Below are positions 33,848 to 41,615 of a stretch of 64,000 bases of DNA, one piece after another (position 1 is the first letter of the stretch; every line of letters begins with the position of its first letter). Below the pieces are notes generated by a model that saw nothing but the letters and a program-made list of their open reading frames with translations, did not search any database and was not told where the DNA came from. Where the stretch lies: assembly GCA_029688955.1 (NCBI GenBank), contig JARUKZ010000002.1, positions 124,001 to 188,000 on the forward strand. Reading direction: 5' to 3'. The stretch is from Chitinispirillales bacterium ANBcel5. Its GTDB lineage: Bacteria; Fibrobacterota; Chitinivibrionia; Chitinivibrionales; Chitinispirillaceae. Position numbers and translations under genes: made by a program.

Positions 33848-34753
33848 TTAAGCAGATCTGTCTGGTTCAGAAGTGCTCTTTGGTACTGAGATACCTTCCT
33901 TTTTATCGCTTAGGTCTGTGGAAACAGGTTTCTGACTGGTTTGTGAAACCAAAACTGTTTGGCTCTTTTGTGCCGACTCGTTGTTTTTCGCGGTATCTTT
34001 TGCTAACTCCTCTTTCTTTTTTAACGCGGCTCTCTTTTTGCTTCTGTAGCGATAGTTTTTCCTGCGGTAAGCGCTGCTGTAAAGTTTCAACCGTTCGCTG
34101 TTTGCACCAAACAGATAGGTAACAAACGCGCGTGCTTCCGCGATAAGACTCTTCATAAGTGTAAATGCTTTGTTTCGTATCACCCGCATCTGACAGGGGC
34201 CCTCTTCAGAGTAGGCGTGGGCATAGAGCCGGCTCAGTTTATCGCCAAATGTCTTACAACTTTCAATTGTAGCCATGTTAAAGTTTATCTTTTCAAGATG
34301 GTGTTGGTATTTTTTCCCCAGCTCAGAGAGAAAGTGCAGATTCAGTATCATTATCTCCTGTTTAGGTCTTCTGGGAAAGGGTTTTAATTTCTCCATGGCC
34401 TCTTTATCTTCTCTGCAGGCAAATCTAAGTGCCTTAAGTACCTTTTTGCGTAACATGTACCCCTCTGCCCGGTGTTCTCTCCATACCTTTACCGCTTCAA
34501 GCTGATCACCAAGAATTGCCGTAAGCTTTGCTTCTGCTACACAAAACGTCCCCACAGCTTCTTTAATGCGATCGGTGATGCTAATGTCGTAGCCTATGCT
34601 TTTAAGCTTCTCTTCATCCTGACGTAACAATGTAACGGTTACCTGCCCCTCATGTGCTGATACATCAACGGGCATATCGGGACGCCGTATGGTTTCAAAC
34701 GTTTCGTTCATTAACACCGGGGCGAGTTTGTCATACGCTTCATACGCTGTCAT
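33848..34753 (-). CDS. Hypothetical helical protein, paralogue A
   Basis: 301 residues from ATG 34751-34753 (MTAYEAYDKLAPVLM), with AAAGGA about 11 bases upstream. All-helical, no signal or TM. Shared elements with the next gene: RRPDMPVDVSAHEGQVTVTLL, AEAKLTAILGD, RAEGYMLRKKVLKALRFA and a YSSAYRRKNYR basic segment. The last 60 residues are a low-complexity Lys/Ser/Thr-rich tail (KKRAALKKKEELAKD), absent from its paralogue. I do not recognise a characterised family. The PVDV..HEG motif resembles helical hypothetical proteins in other accessory regions. Function unknown. Confidence 0.7.
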   Translation of the reverse strand: MTAYEAYDKLAPVLMNETFETIRRPDMPVDVSAHEGQVTVTLLRQDEEKLKSIGYDISITDRIKEAVGTFCVAEAKLTAILGDQLEAVKVWREHRAEGYMLRKKVLKALRFACREDKEAMEKLKPFPRRPKQEIMILNLHFLSELGKKYQHHLEKINFNMATIESCKTFGDKLSRLYAHAYSEEGPCQMRVIRNKAFTLMKSLIAEARAFVTYLFGANSERLKLYSSAYRRKNYRYRSKKRAALKKKEELAKDTAKNNESAQKSQTVLVSQTSQKPVSTDLSDKKEGISVPKSTSEPDRSA

Positions 34754-34835
34754 TGTGTGAATGTCCTTTCTAAATAGGTAAAAAATGTGCCGGCTCAGCA
34801 GCATTATTTAACAGTGAGCCGGCTTTTACGGGTGT

Positions 34836-35603
34836 TTATACTGCTGTAATTAATTCATCTTTCAGGATATCAGAGGGAGTAGATTTTTCCGCGCTGTTAC
34901 GCTGGCGTCTTCTCCAGCTACTGTAATAGAGGGAAAGTCTGTCGGGGTCATCATGCAATACATACTCAGCTGTAGCGAGTACTTCAGACATTTGTCTGCG
35001 CATGTAGGTAAACACACGGTCTCTAATGTTAACATTCTGACACGCGCGTGGTTCCAGTGATGCTACAGCCCATATTTCGCAAAGGACCTCTGCAGCTTTC
35101 CCGGATTCTTCGATGGTATTCATGTCAAAGCTTTTTATCTTTTCAAGCTCCTCCAGGTAGTTTTTGGCTAATTGATAATAGCTCCTTAAATCTTGTATGA
35201 GGTCTGATTTTCTGGCTCCTTCACGTATCTTGGCTATCTTATTAAGGGCATTCCGGTCACCTCTGAGCGCAAACGATAGTGCCCGGGCCATATCGGATCT
35301 AAGCTCATAACCCCTGCTTTCATTCTCAAGCCATTGCTCTCTGATCTCCGACTTGTCTCCCAATGATGCCAACAGTTTAGCTTCAGCCACACGAAGCGCC
35401 GATGCGGCCATGTTAACCTCAGAAATGACTTTTGGGCTAAGTCCTGCCATGGTCAACGCGTCCTTATCCTGCGTAGCAAGAGTTCCCATCACCCTGCCTT
35501 CATGCACCGCGACATCAATCGGCATATCAAGCTTTCTTACTTCATCTGCTGATATAATATCAAGAATTGGTAGAATGTGGTTATAGGATTGAGTGTCATT
35601 CAT
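34836..35603 (-). CDS. Hypothetical helical protein, paralogue B
   Basis: 255 residues, ATG 35601-35603 preceded by a good GGAGG. It lies 82 bp upstream of paralogue A in the same direction and aligns with it over the first 235 residues: LDMPIDVAVHEGRVMGTL, AEAKLLASLGDKSE, RGYELRSDMARALSFALRGD, YYSSWRRRQR. It lacks the long basic tail. This is a tandem duplication that has since diverged strongly (by eye about 30% identity). Function unknown; co-transcription is likely. Confidence 0.72.
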   Translation of the reverse strand: MNDTQSYNHILPILDIISADEVRKLDMPIDVAVHEGRVMGTLATQDKDALTMAGLSPKVISEVNMAASALRVAEAKLLASLGDKSEIREQWLENESRGYELRSDMARALSFALRGDRNALNKIAKIREGARKSDLIQDLRSYYQLAKNYLEELEKIKSFDMNTIEESGKAAEVLCEIWAVASLEPRACQNVNIRDRVFTYMRRQMSEVLATAEYVLHDDPDRLSLYYSSWRRRQRNSAEKSTPSDILKDELITAV

Positions 35604-36078
35604 AAATACACCTCCATAGAAAAGTGAAATGGATTAATAGTATAAACAAACCGGGCATAACTACCCGTTGGTTATCACTTAAACAATCTGAGAATAGAGA
35701 TTTTTACAATTCACTTCATAGAGGTGTAACAGTGGTCAGTTTTAACGTAGTCGAAGCTTTTGTCACCCTCTGCCAGCAGAATATTTTACAGCGGTTTCTG
35801 CTGTTAACCATCACCTTTTTGTGGCATAAGTTCAAAGTGGTCGGTAAGTAAAAAGTGATGTTTTAAATAAATTACTATTTGGGCAATTGCTGGTGTTAAT
35901 TTTTTTAAAAAATAAATAAAAAATAGCTGGTCATAGCAGGAACACCACTCTTGTCTAAAACAGGATATAATATCATGGAGGGTTACTTAGTTGAACTATG
36001 CACACTGAAGGAATCCTTGCCCGCAGGGACTACCTATGTACAGATATATGTATATGGGGTATTGAAGAGAATGGTTTG

Positions 36079-36250
36079 AACGCAGAGGCGCAGAGATCGC
36101 CCGTTCTCCGTAGAGGACTACTGCGAATGGTGAACCAAGGATTAACGCTTCGGATTACAGCTTGGAGAATGCCGTAATCACAACTGTATGAAAACTTAAT
36201 TCACCTAAACGCGAAGCGTTTACCTCTGCGCCCTTTGCGCCCTCAGCGTT
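36079..36250. repeat. Inverted AACGCAGAGGCGCAGAG-type element
   Basis: AACGCAGAGGCGCAGAG at 36079-36095 is mirrored by CTCTGCGCCCTTTGCGCC followed by CTCAGCGTT at 36224-36250. Similar arms are known as common intergenic elements in many bacteria. Confidence 0.6.
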
Positions 36251-36343
36251 TTAAAACCCCTTTACTGTGTTCACCAATGGTGCAGGGGTAAAACGCGCCA
36301 GGGGGGGAAAGGGGAAGGGAAAGGAGAGTAAGTTTATGGGTCT

Positions 36344-36482
36344 ACTTCTGACTTCTGTCTTCTGACTTCTGTCTTCTGACCTCTGTCTTCTGACCTCTGT
36401 CTTCTGTCTTCTGTCTTCTGACCTCTGTCTTCTGACCTCTGTCTTCTGACCTCTGTCTTCTGACCTCTGTCTTCTGTCTTCT
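36344..36482. repeat. Minisatellite of 7-base units
   Basis: About 20 units of CTTCTGA, CTTCTGT or CCTCTGT in a row. It creates a false open frame rich in Arg, Gln, Glu on the minus strand (36251-36574). Confidence 0.92.
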
Positions 36483-36542
36483 GGTACCCACTGAAGGGGA
36501 AGGGAAATGATGCTCGGGTAAAATGCGCCAGGGGGGACGGAA

Positions 36543-36683
36543 GGTGGCACTTTCTTAAGTGCCAGTGCCCTCAAAAAGCGAAGTCCTCGTAGCGCTATAA
36601 ACGAGGCACCGAGGAGGTACGACGAGCCTGGAGGACATAGTGCCCGAATGGGTACAACCGGTGCCGTCCGCGGCAGGCGCCCG
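36543..36683 (+). repeat. 141-bp structured repeat, copy 1
   Basis: From GGTGGCACTTTCTTAAGTGC to GGCAGGCGCCCG. Hairpins visible: GGCACTT/AAGTGCC, CCTCGT...ACGAGG, and GGTGCC/GGCGCC. Copy 2 is exactly 180 bases on with three substitutions. Confidence 0.95.
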
Positions 36684-36722
36684 AGATACTCTAGTCTTTA
36701 TCTTTACTCATCATAATGGCTT

Positions 36723-36863
36723 GGTGGCACTTTCTTAAGTGCCAGTGCCCTCAAAAAGCGGAGTCCTCGTAGCGCTACAAACGAGGCACCGAGGAGGTAC
36801 GACGAGCCTGGAGGACATAGTGCCCGAATGGGTACAACCAGTGCCGTCCGCGGCAGGCGCCCG
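36723..36863 (+). repeat. 141-bp structured repeat, copy 2
   Basis: Differs from copy 1 at three bases (positions 36761, 36777 and 36840), of which the 36777 change falls in a hairpin loop, so structure is kept. Same orientation. Confidence 0.95.
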
Positions 36864-36910
36864 CTACATCTTTACATCTTAGCTTTGGCCAAGTGTCAGT
36901 CTACTATTAT

Positions 36911-37762
36911 CTATAATTTGGACTCAGCGGCTTTGGTGGTTCCGCGAGACTTTTGCTCCTTTTTCCACCGCCGCCAAAGAATAAAGGTGCGAAGATAGGG
37001 GAATCGTATCAGTCCGGTAAGAAAAGGCAAAAGAATACGCCAAAGAGAGGTTTTGCTTTTCATCTCAAAGTCAAAATCCAGATGATAGGTCATAAAAACC
37101 GGTTCGAAATTCAGAACATATCGGCGACTTCTGTTTAAACCTAATGTGGACTTTAGAGCGGTAACATACCCATAAAGCCTGCCCATTTCTGAAGGATCCT
37201 GGAGACCGGCCTTTACTCTGAGGTTGAAGAGGTTAAATTTTATTATAGACAGCATTTTTTTAATTACCGAAAAAACACATCTGATTACCTTCTGTCTCCA
37301 GCGCAGATTAAGGAAAAGATTCGCGTACAGAGTACCTTTAAGCTTTTTTAACCCCCCGAATCTATCTTTTTTCTCTGTGTCTTTTTTATAGACCGGTTCC
37401 TCTTCAGTAACTTTTTCCTCAGCTGGTTCCGCTACCGGCATCTCTTCAACTTCAAAAGTTTCTTCAGCTTCTTGCTCCTCTTCAACAGCGACCTCTTCAG
37501 AAACAACGTCCTGCCACTCATCCTCTTCACCACCACCACCGGTTTGAATTTTTCTCCCAAAAAGCCTCCCCTTCAACGCGGCAGAAAAGGAATCGTACTC
37601 CAAAGAGAGAATAAAGGCGTGTATCCATCGAAGCTTTATTCTACCCGCAAATGTATTATCCACAAAAGAGATCTTTGCCTGCATCCTCAGTGAAGAGAAC
37701 AGGAGGATTAAAACAACCAAAAAAATAAAAGCGAATATCCACAGCACAATTGTCCAGAACAT
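36911..37762 (-). CDS. DUF2953-like membrane protein
   Basis: 283 residues. An N-terminal TM helix (residues 3-25, WTIVLWIFAFIFLVVLILLF) is followed by a beta-rich part (KISFVDNTFAGRIKLRWIHAF), an acidic low-complexity linker (residues 78-125) and a conserved-looking C-terminal half with LRVKAGLQDPSEMGRLYGYVTALK, the DUF2953 pattern. Function is unknown. It follows the cyclo-ligase gene by 3 bases, so the two share a transcript. Confidence 0.65.
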   Translation of the reverse strand: MFWTIVLWIFAFIFLVVLILLFSSLRMQAKISFVDNTFAGRIKLRWIHAFILSLEYDSFSAALKGRLFGRKIQTGGGGEEDEWQDVVSEEVAVEEEQEAEETFEVEEMPVAEPAEEKVTEEEPVYKKDTEKKDRFGGLKKLKGTLYANLFLNLRWRQKVIRCVFSVIKKMLSIIKFNLFNLRVKAGLQDPSEMGRLYGYVTALKSTLGLNRSRRYVLNFEPVFMTYHLDFDFEMKSKTSLWRILLPFLTGLIRFPYLRTFILWRRWKKEQKSRGTTKAAESKL

Positions 37763-37765
37763 GAC

Positions 37766-38425
37766 TTACCTTATCAGAGTAGTAGATTCGACAGAGTTCT
37801 CAGAAGAACCCCGTTTTTTTATCACAGGTCCACATTCAGTAACTACTTCATCCATTGCTATATCATGACAATCAACGGGTAATGGTTCTTTGCTTATCTG
37901 ACAGTTAAAGGCCAGACCGGCAACGAAAGCGTTGCTTTTAATATCACACAGAAACGAGTCGTAGAACGCTTTTCCTCTGCCAAGTCTGTATCCTCTCATA
38001 TCAAAAGCAACTCCGGGACAGAGCACACACTCAAGATCATGCTTGTTAAAGTTGTCCCTGATAGTTAAAACCGGCTCCATCACCCCGTAAAGACCATCAG
38101 TGATCTGGGTCTGAAGGTTGGTTATTTGCGCGATACCTAAGGTGTTTTTGTCGCAATAGGGAATCACCACTTTCTTTTGTTCCCTAATCAGCTCATCCAC
38201 TATAAACAGCGTTTCTACCTCTGAGCCGATGGTAAGATACACCATAACCGATTCTGCGTTTTTGAATTGATCGACTGTAAGCAGATGATCATAGATGGCA
38301 CGGGAAAACTTCGCGCGCTCCTGAGCACTGTAGGCTCCTCTAAGCTTGAGGAACTGTTTTCTGAGTGCCGATTTGTGGCTTTGTGTTGTCATCAAGATAT
38401 GGTTTGCGATAGTTTCCTCTGCCAA
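37766..38425 (-). CDS. 5-formyltetrahydrofolate cyclo-ligase
   Basis: 219 residues. The family signature VLCPGVAFDMRGYRLGRGKAFYD (near residue 135-157) and basic N-terminal helix SALRKQFLKLR identify the enzyme that turns 5-formyl-THF to 5,10-methenyl-THF with ATP. The frame begins with TTG at 38425, with AGGAAA about 3 bases before; an internal ATG at 38392 (MTTQSHKS) is an alternative without a visible ribosome site. Operon with the DUF2953-like gene; divergent from rlmB. Confidence 0.92.
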   Translation of the reverse strand: MAEETIANHILMTTQSHKSALRKQFLKLRGAYSAQERAKFSRAIYDHLLTVDQFKNAESVMVYLTIGSEVETLFIVDELIREQKKVVIPYCDKNTLGIAQITNLQTQITDGLYGVMEPVLTIRDNFNKHDLECVLCPGVAFDMRGYRLGRGKAFYDSFLCDIKSNAFVAGLAFNCQISKEPLPVDCHDIAMDEVVTECGPVIKKRGSSENSVESTTLIR

Positions 38426-38613
38426 ATTTCCTGAGTGTACGTATAAATCAGACGTAGCTACTACTGATACAACGTTTTGGTATTGCGTTTAAATCAGTAT
38501 TTTATGAAAAAATACCCCGTTACCCAACTTTTATTTTTTCTCAACCTCCAAAGGTACTAAAAATATATTTAAGGACATACAGTTATACCATCCATTCTCG
38601 TGAAAGAGGTTTT

Positions 38614-39357
38614 ATGGCCCAGGAAGATATTCCGGTTTATGGAATTCATGCAGTTGAGGAGCTTATTAAAAGAAGAAAGCAGGATATAGAACACGTTTAT
38701 ATCGATAAGGACAAGCGCAACCAGTCTCTTTTTAATCTGATGAAGATCTGCAGAAAGGAACGCCTGAGTTATAATATGGTTCCGGAGATCAAACTAAACC
38801 ACCTTGCCGAAACCAAAAGGCACCAGGGGGTGGTGGCGTTTTGCAGCATAAAGCCCTACACCAGCGCCGAACGGCTCCAGGAGATTATTTCAGAAAAAGA
38901 AGCCCCCCTGTTACTGGTTGCCGCTTCAATGGAGGACCCGGGCAATCTTGGAGCAATCATTCGATCCTCGGTGGCTTTTGGGGTAGATGCCCTGCTGCTT
39001 GAGAGAAAAAACACGGTCCCTCTCAATGCATCGGTAGCCAAAAGTTCTGCTGGAATGATAGAAAATATTGAAATCAGCAAGCCCCGAAACCTCGAAGGGT
39101 TATTAAAAGAGTTAAAAGAGAAGGGGTTTGCCATCGCGGGAGCTCACGCTTCAAAGGGAGATTTACTTCCAAATTCAGACCTTAAGGGTCCCATGGTACT
39201 CATCTGTGGTGGAGAAAACAGAGGTATTCCACCCTATCTTGATAAGCTCTGCACCACATTTCTTAAAATACCCATGTCTTCAAAAGCACAGTCCCTGAAT
39301 GCCTCTGCAGCAACAGCAGTAATGCTCTATGAGTGTGTGCGTCAGAGAATGGAATAG
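38614..39357 (+). CDS. rlmB: 23S rRNA (guanosine-2'-O)-methyltransferase, RlmB type
   Basis: 247 residues with N-terminal substrate-binding domain (YGIHAVEELIKRRKQDIEHV) and SpoU/TrmH knot: MEDPGNLGAIIRSSVAFGVDALLL (motif 1), GGENRGIPPYLDKLC (motif 2), KIPMSSKAQSLNASAATAVMLYE (motif 3). All three knot motifs are intact. RlmB methylates G2251 of 23S rRNA; a related TrmH-family role is possible. GAAAGAGG precedes the ATG. Confidence 0.93.
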   Translation: MAQEDIPVYGIHAVEELIKRRKQDIEHVYIDKDKRNQSLFNLMKICRKERLSYNMVPEIKLNHLAETKRHQGVVAFCSIKPYTSAERLQEIISEKEAPLLLVAASMEDPGNLGAIIRSSVAFGVDALLLERKNTVPLNASVAKSSAGMIENIEISKPRNLEGLLKELKEKGFAIAGAHASKGDLLPNSDLKGPMVLICGGENRGIPPYLDKLCTTFLKIPMSSKAQSLNASAATAVMLYECVRQRME

Positions 39358-39408
39358 CTAAGATCATTATGTGGTATGGTAACTACTACAGGTAGGTAGG
39401 AAAAGCAT

Positions 39409-39437
39409 AGCTCCACTTCCGCCCTGGAAATGGAGCT
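39409..39437. terminator. Hairpin between convergent rlmB and repeat-protein genes
   Basis: AGCTCCA and TGGAGCT arms with inner TCC/GGA pairing. There is no strong T-run on either side, so it is a weak candidate. Confidence 0.4.
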
Positions 39438-39447
39438 CTTGAGAGCG

Positions 39448-41514
39448 CTAAAGCTTGAAAAATGAATCCATCTGATCCATTACATCATTACCCGAAATCG
39501 ATTTATCATCCTTAGAGTTTGAGTCGGCTTTTTTCTCTGTTTCCACAGACTTCTGTTTTGGAGCCTGCTGGTTTGCAGCAGCCTGACCACCCTGCGGTGG
39601 AACCTGACCACCCTGTGGAGGAACCTGACCACCCTGTGGAGGAACCTGACGTCCCTGCGGAGGAACCTGACGCCCCTGCGGAGGAACCTGACGTCCCTGC
39701 GGTGGAACCTGACGCCCCTGCGGAGGAACCTGACGTCCCTGCGGTGGAACCTGACGCCCCTGCGGAGGAACCTGACGTCCCTGCGGTGGAACCTGACGCC
39801 CCTGCGGAGGAACCTGACGTCCCTGCGGTGGAACCTGACCACCCTGCGGAGGAACCTGACGTCCCTGCGGTGGAAACTGACCACCATGAGGTGGAGGAAA
39901 CTGACCACCATGAGGTGGAGGAAACTGACCACCATGAGGTGGAGGAAACTGACCACCATGAGGTGGAGGAAACTGACCACCATGAGGTGGAGGAAACTGA
40001 CCACCATGAGGTGGAGGAAACTGACCACCATGAGGCGGAGGAAACTGACCACCATGAGGTGGAGGAAACTGACCACCATGAGGCGGAGGGAACTGACCAC
40101 CATGAGGCGGAGGGAACTGACCACCCTGCGGTTCTCTATTTTGAACAGGTTCGTCACCGGGCTCCGGGTCACGCTGAATTTCAAAGGATATTGTCTCATT
40201 GAAATCCTGAATAGTGTCATGTTGAACGCTGGCAGAGAGGTCTGGCTCAGCTTTCTCTTCCTGTACCTTTGCAGCTTCATCTTTGTTCTGAGCAGCAGCA
40301 GAAAGTTGAGCTGGATCCATATCTATTAGTGTTTCGAGGCAGAACTCATCCTCCTCGTCCTCCTCATCATCCTCTTGAACCGGCGCCGGAGTATTTTGTT
40401 CCTCAGTTTTCTCAGCAATTTTCTGTTTTAAATCGGAGAATGGATTACAGGTATACTCAACCTCTTCTGTTTCGGGAGAATTACCTGATGAAACGGTTTT
40501 TTCTGTTTCACTTTTTTCTGTGTCGTCTTGAGAATCATTTAATTGTGCTTCGAACTGCTCAAACTCCGAGTCACTTGAAAACTGCGGGCTATCGTAGGAT
40601 TGGAACTGTTCAAATGATTCTTCTGGTTGCTGTTCTTGTGGTTGCTTATCTTCCACATCCTCAGCCTCAGACTTTGGCTCAATCTCAGCTGTGGTTGTTT
40701 CGGCTTCATCGGGATTTATATTTACCTCAAAATCGAACTCATCCTCATCATCCGCGATTGGCTGCTCTGGCGTTTCTGACTGACTGGAGTTGACACTGGT
40801 AAGAAATTCTGTCTCAGTCTTTATCTCATCACTTTCATCATCATCCAAATTAAAAGTATTTCTTGGGGATAGAGCTATCGACTCAGGCTCCCGCGTCTGT
40901 TTTTCTTCTGTTTGGGGAGCCTTATCTCCGGTGTAAAACAATCCGGTTTCCATCATTTCCGGTTCATTGCCCGAAAGTGCTGTTTTTTCAACAGGAATCT
41001 CGATTTCACTTTTCTCCTGATCCATTGCTTTGGGCTCGGGATCGATCTGATCGGCTGCATCCTGTTGGGCAGTAGCGGAATTAATATCCTGGAAAGTTTC
41101 CTGTGATAGCTCAACAGCAGCTTCGCTGGCAGCAGATGATTTTACAGCAGGCGCAGCAGTTATATCCTGACCACACAAAAGCCCTTCCATATCATTTATA
41201 ACGGATTCTGCATACTTCACCAAAAAGACGTCCAGCTGATACATATTTGTTTTTACCATGCTGTTTGCCTGGGTGAGCTTTTTCTTCAGCTCCTCTTTGA
41301 AGAGATTAAAGTCGATGCTCGCGCACCTGTAATCTCTGGCAAGAGCTTCAGCATCTGCGAGTGTCTCCCCGATCTCAGACGCGATTTCATTTTTCTGTTT
41401 GGAAATTTTGGTCCTTTTTTTTCCACGGATCACACACCCCAGAGTCCAAAACACAGAGGCTCCTGCTGCTCCCGATAGAATTCCGACAAACAGTTGAATC
41501 ATCTCCTGGCTCAT
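39448..41514 (-). CDS. Membrane-anchored acidic protein with long Pro/Gln tandem repeats
   Basis: 688 residues. One N-terminal TM segment (residues 8-28, FVGILSGAAGASVFWTLGCV), a short helical domain (residues 35-115), a long Glu/Asp/Ser-rich disordered region (about 120-455), then tandem repeats: ten copies of GGQFPPPH, one GGQFPPQ and about fifteen copies of G(R/G)QVPPQ. A short conserved-looking C-terminus (DQMDSFFKL) follows. The repeat DNA, 24-bp and 21-bp units, is nearly uniform and open in several frames, so array size probably varies. Function unknown; TM plus helical domain suggests an inner-membrane scaffold. Confidence 0.78.
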   Translation of the reverse strand: MSQEMIQLFVGILSGAAGASVFWTLGCVIRGKKRTKISKQKNEIASEIGETLADAEALARDYRCASIDFNLFKEELKKKLTQANSMVKTNMYQLDVFLVKYAESVINDMEGLLCGQDITAAPAVKSSAASEAAVELSQETFQDINSATAQQDAADQIDPEPKAMDQEKSEIEIPVEKTALSGNEPEMMETGLFYTGDKAPQTEEKQTREPESIALSPRNTFNLDDDESDEIKTETEFLTSVNSSQSETPEQPIADDEDEFDFEVNINPDEAETTTAEIEPKSEAEDVEDKQPQEQQPEESFEQFQSYDSPQFSSDSEFEQFEAQLNDSQDDTEKSETEKTVSSGNSPETEEVEYTCNPFSDLKQKIAEKTEEQNTPAPVQEDDEEDEEDEFCLETLIDMDPAQLSAAAQNKDEAAKVQEEKAEPDLSASVQHDTIQDFNETISFEIQRDPEPGDEPVQNREPQGGQFPPPHGGQFPPPHGGQFPPPHGGQFPPPHGGQFPPPHGGQFPPPHGGQFPPPHGGQFPPPHGGQFPPPHGGQFPPPHGGQFPPQGRQVPPQGGQVPPQGRQVPPQGRQVPPQGRQVPPQGRQVPPQGRQVPPQGRQVPPQGRQVPPQGRQVPPQGRQVPPQGGQVPPQGGQVPPQGGQAAANQQAPKQKSVETEKKADSNSKDDKSISGNDVMDQMDSFFKL
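39588..40125. repeat. Coding tandem-repeat array
   Basis: 21-bp units (39588-39873) and 24-bp units (39874-40125), in frame with the host gene. Nearly identical units indicate recent expansion. Confidence 0.9.
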
Positions 41515-41615
41515 TATGGCTAATCCTCCCTTAGTTTCTAAACCAAAATTTTTGGACCTAATTAAATATAGTATAGATCTTTAGAACTTGCAGAGTCAAA
41601 TTGTACGCGCGTTTT

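Larger units (their letters stand above)
35604..36910. other. 1.3-kb repeat block without genes
   Basis: No gene is supported. It contains a palindromic element (36079-36250), a 7-base minisatellite (36344-36482) and two 141-bp structured repeats (36543-36683, 36723-36863). Frames here are by-products of the repeats. Confidence 0.75.

Noticed and set aside
36344..36482. CRISPR or a protein gene at the 7-base repeats
   Set aside because: No spacers, unit too short, and the open frame is a by-product of the 7-base repeat.
39588..40125. Tandem repeats as a CRISPR array
   Set aside because: The units are contiguous with no spacers and lie in frame within a protein gene.
39519..40202. Plus-strand frame of 227 codons through the repeats
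   Set aside because: Its periodic Glu/Pro sequence is the mirror of the repeat DNA; the minus-strand gene has TM, helical and acidic domains and a normal start.
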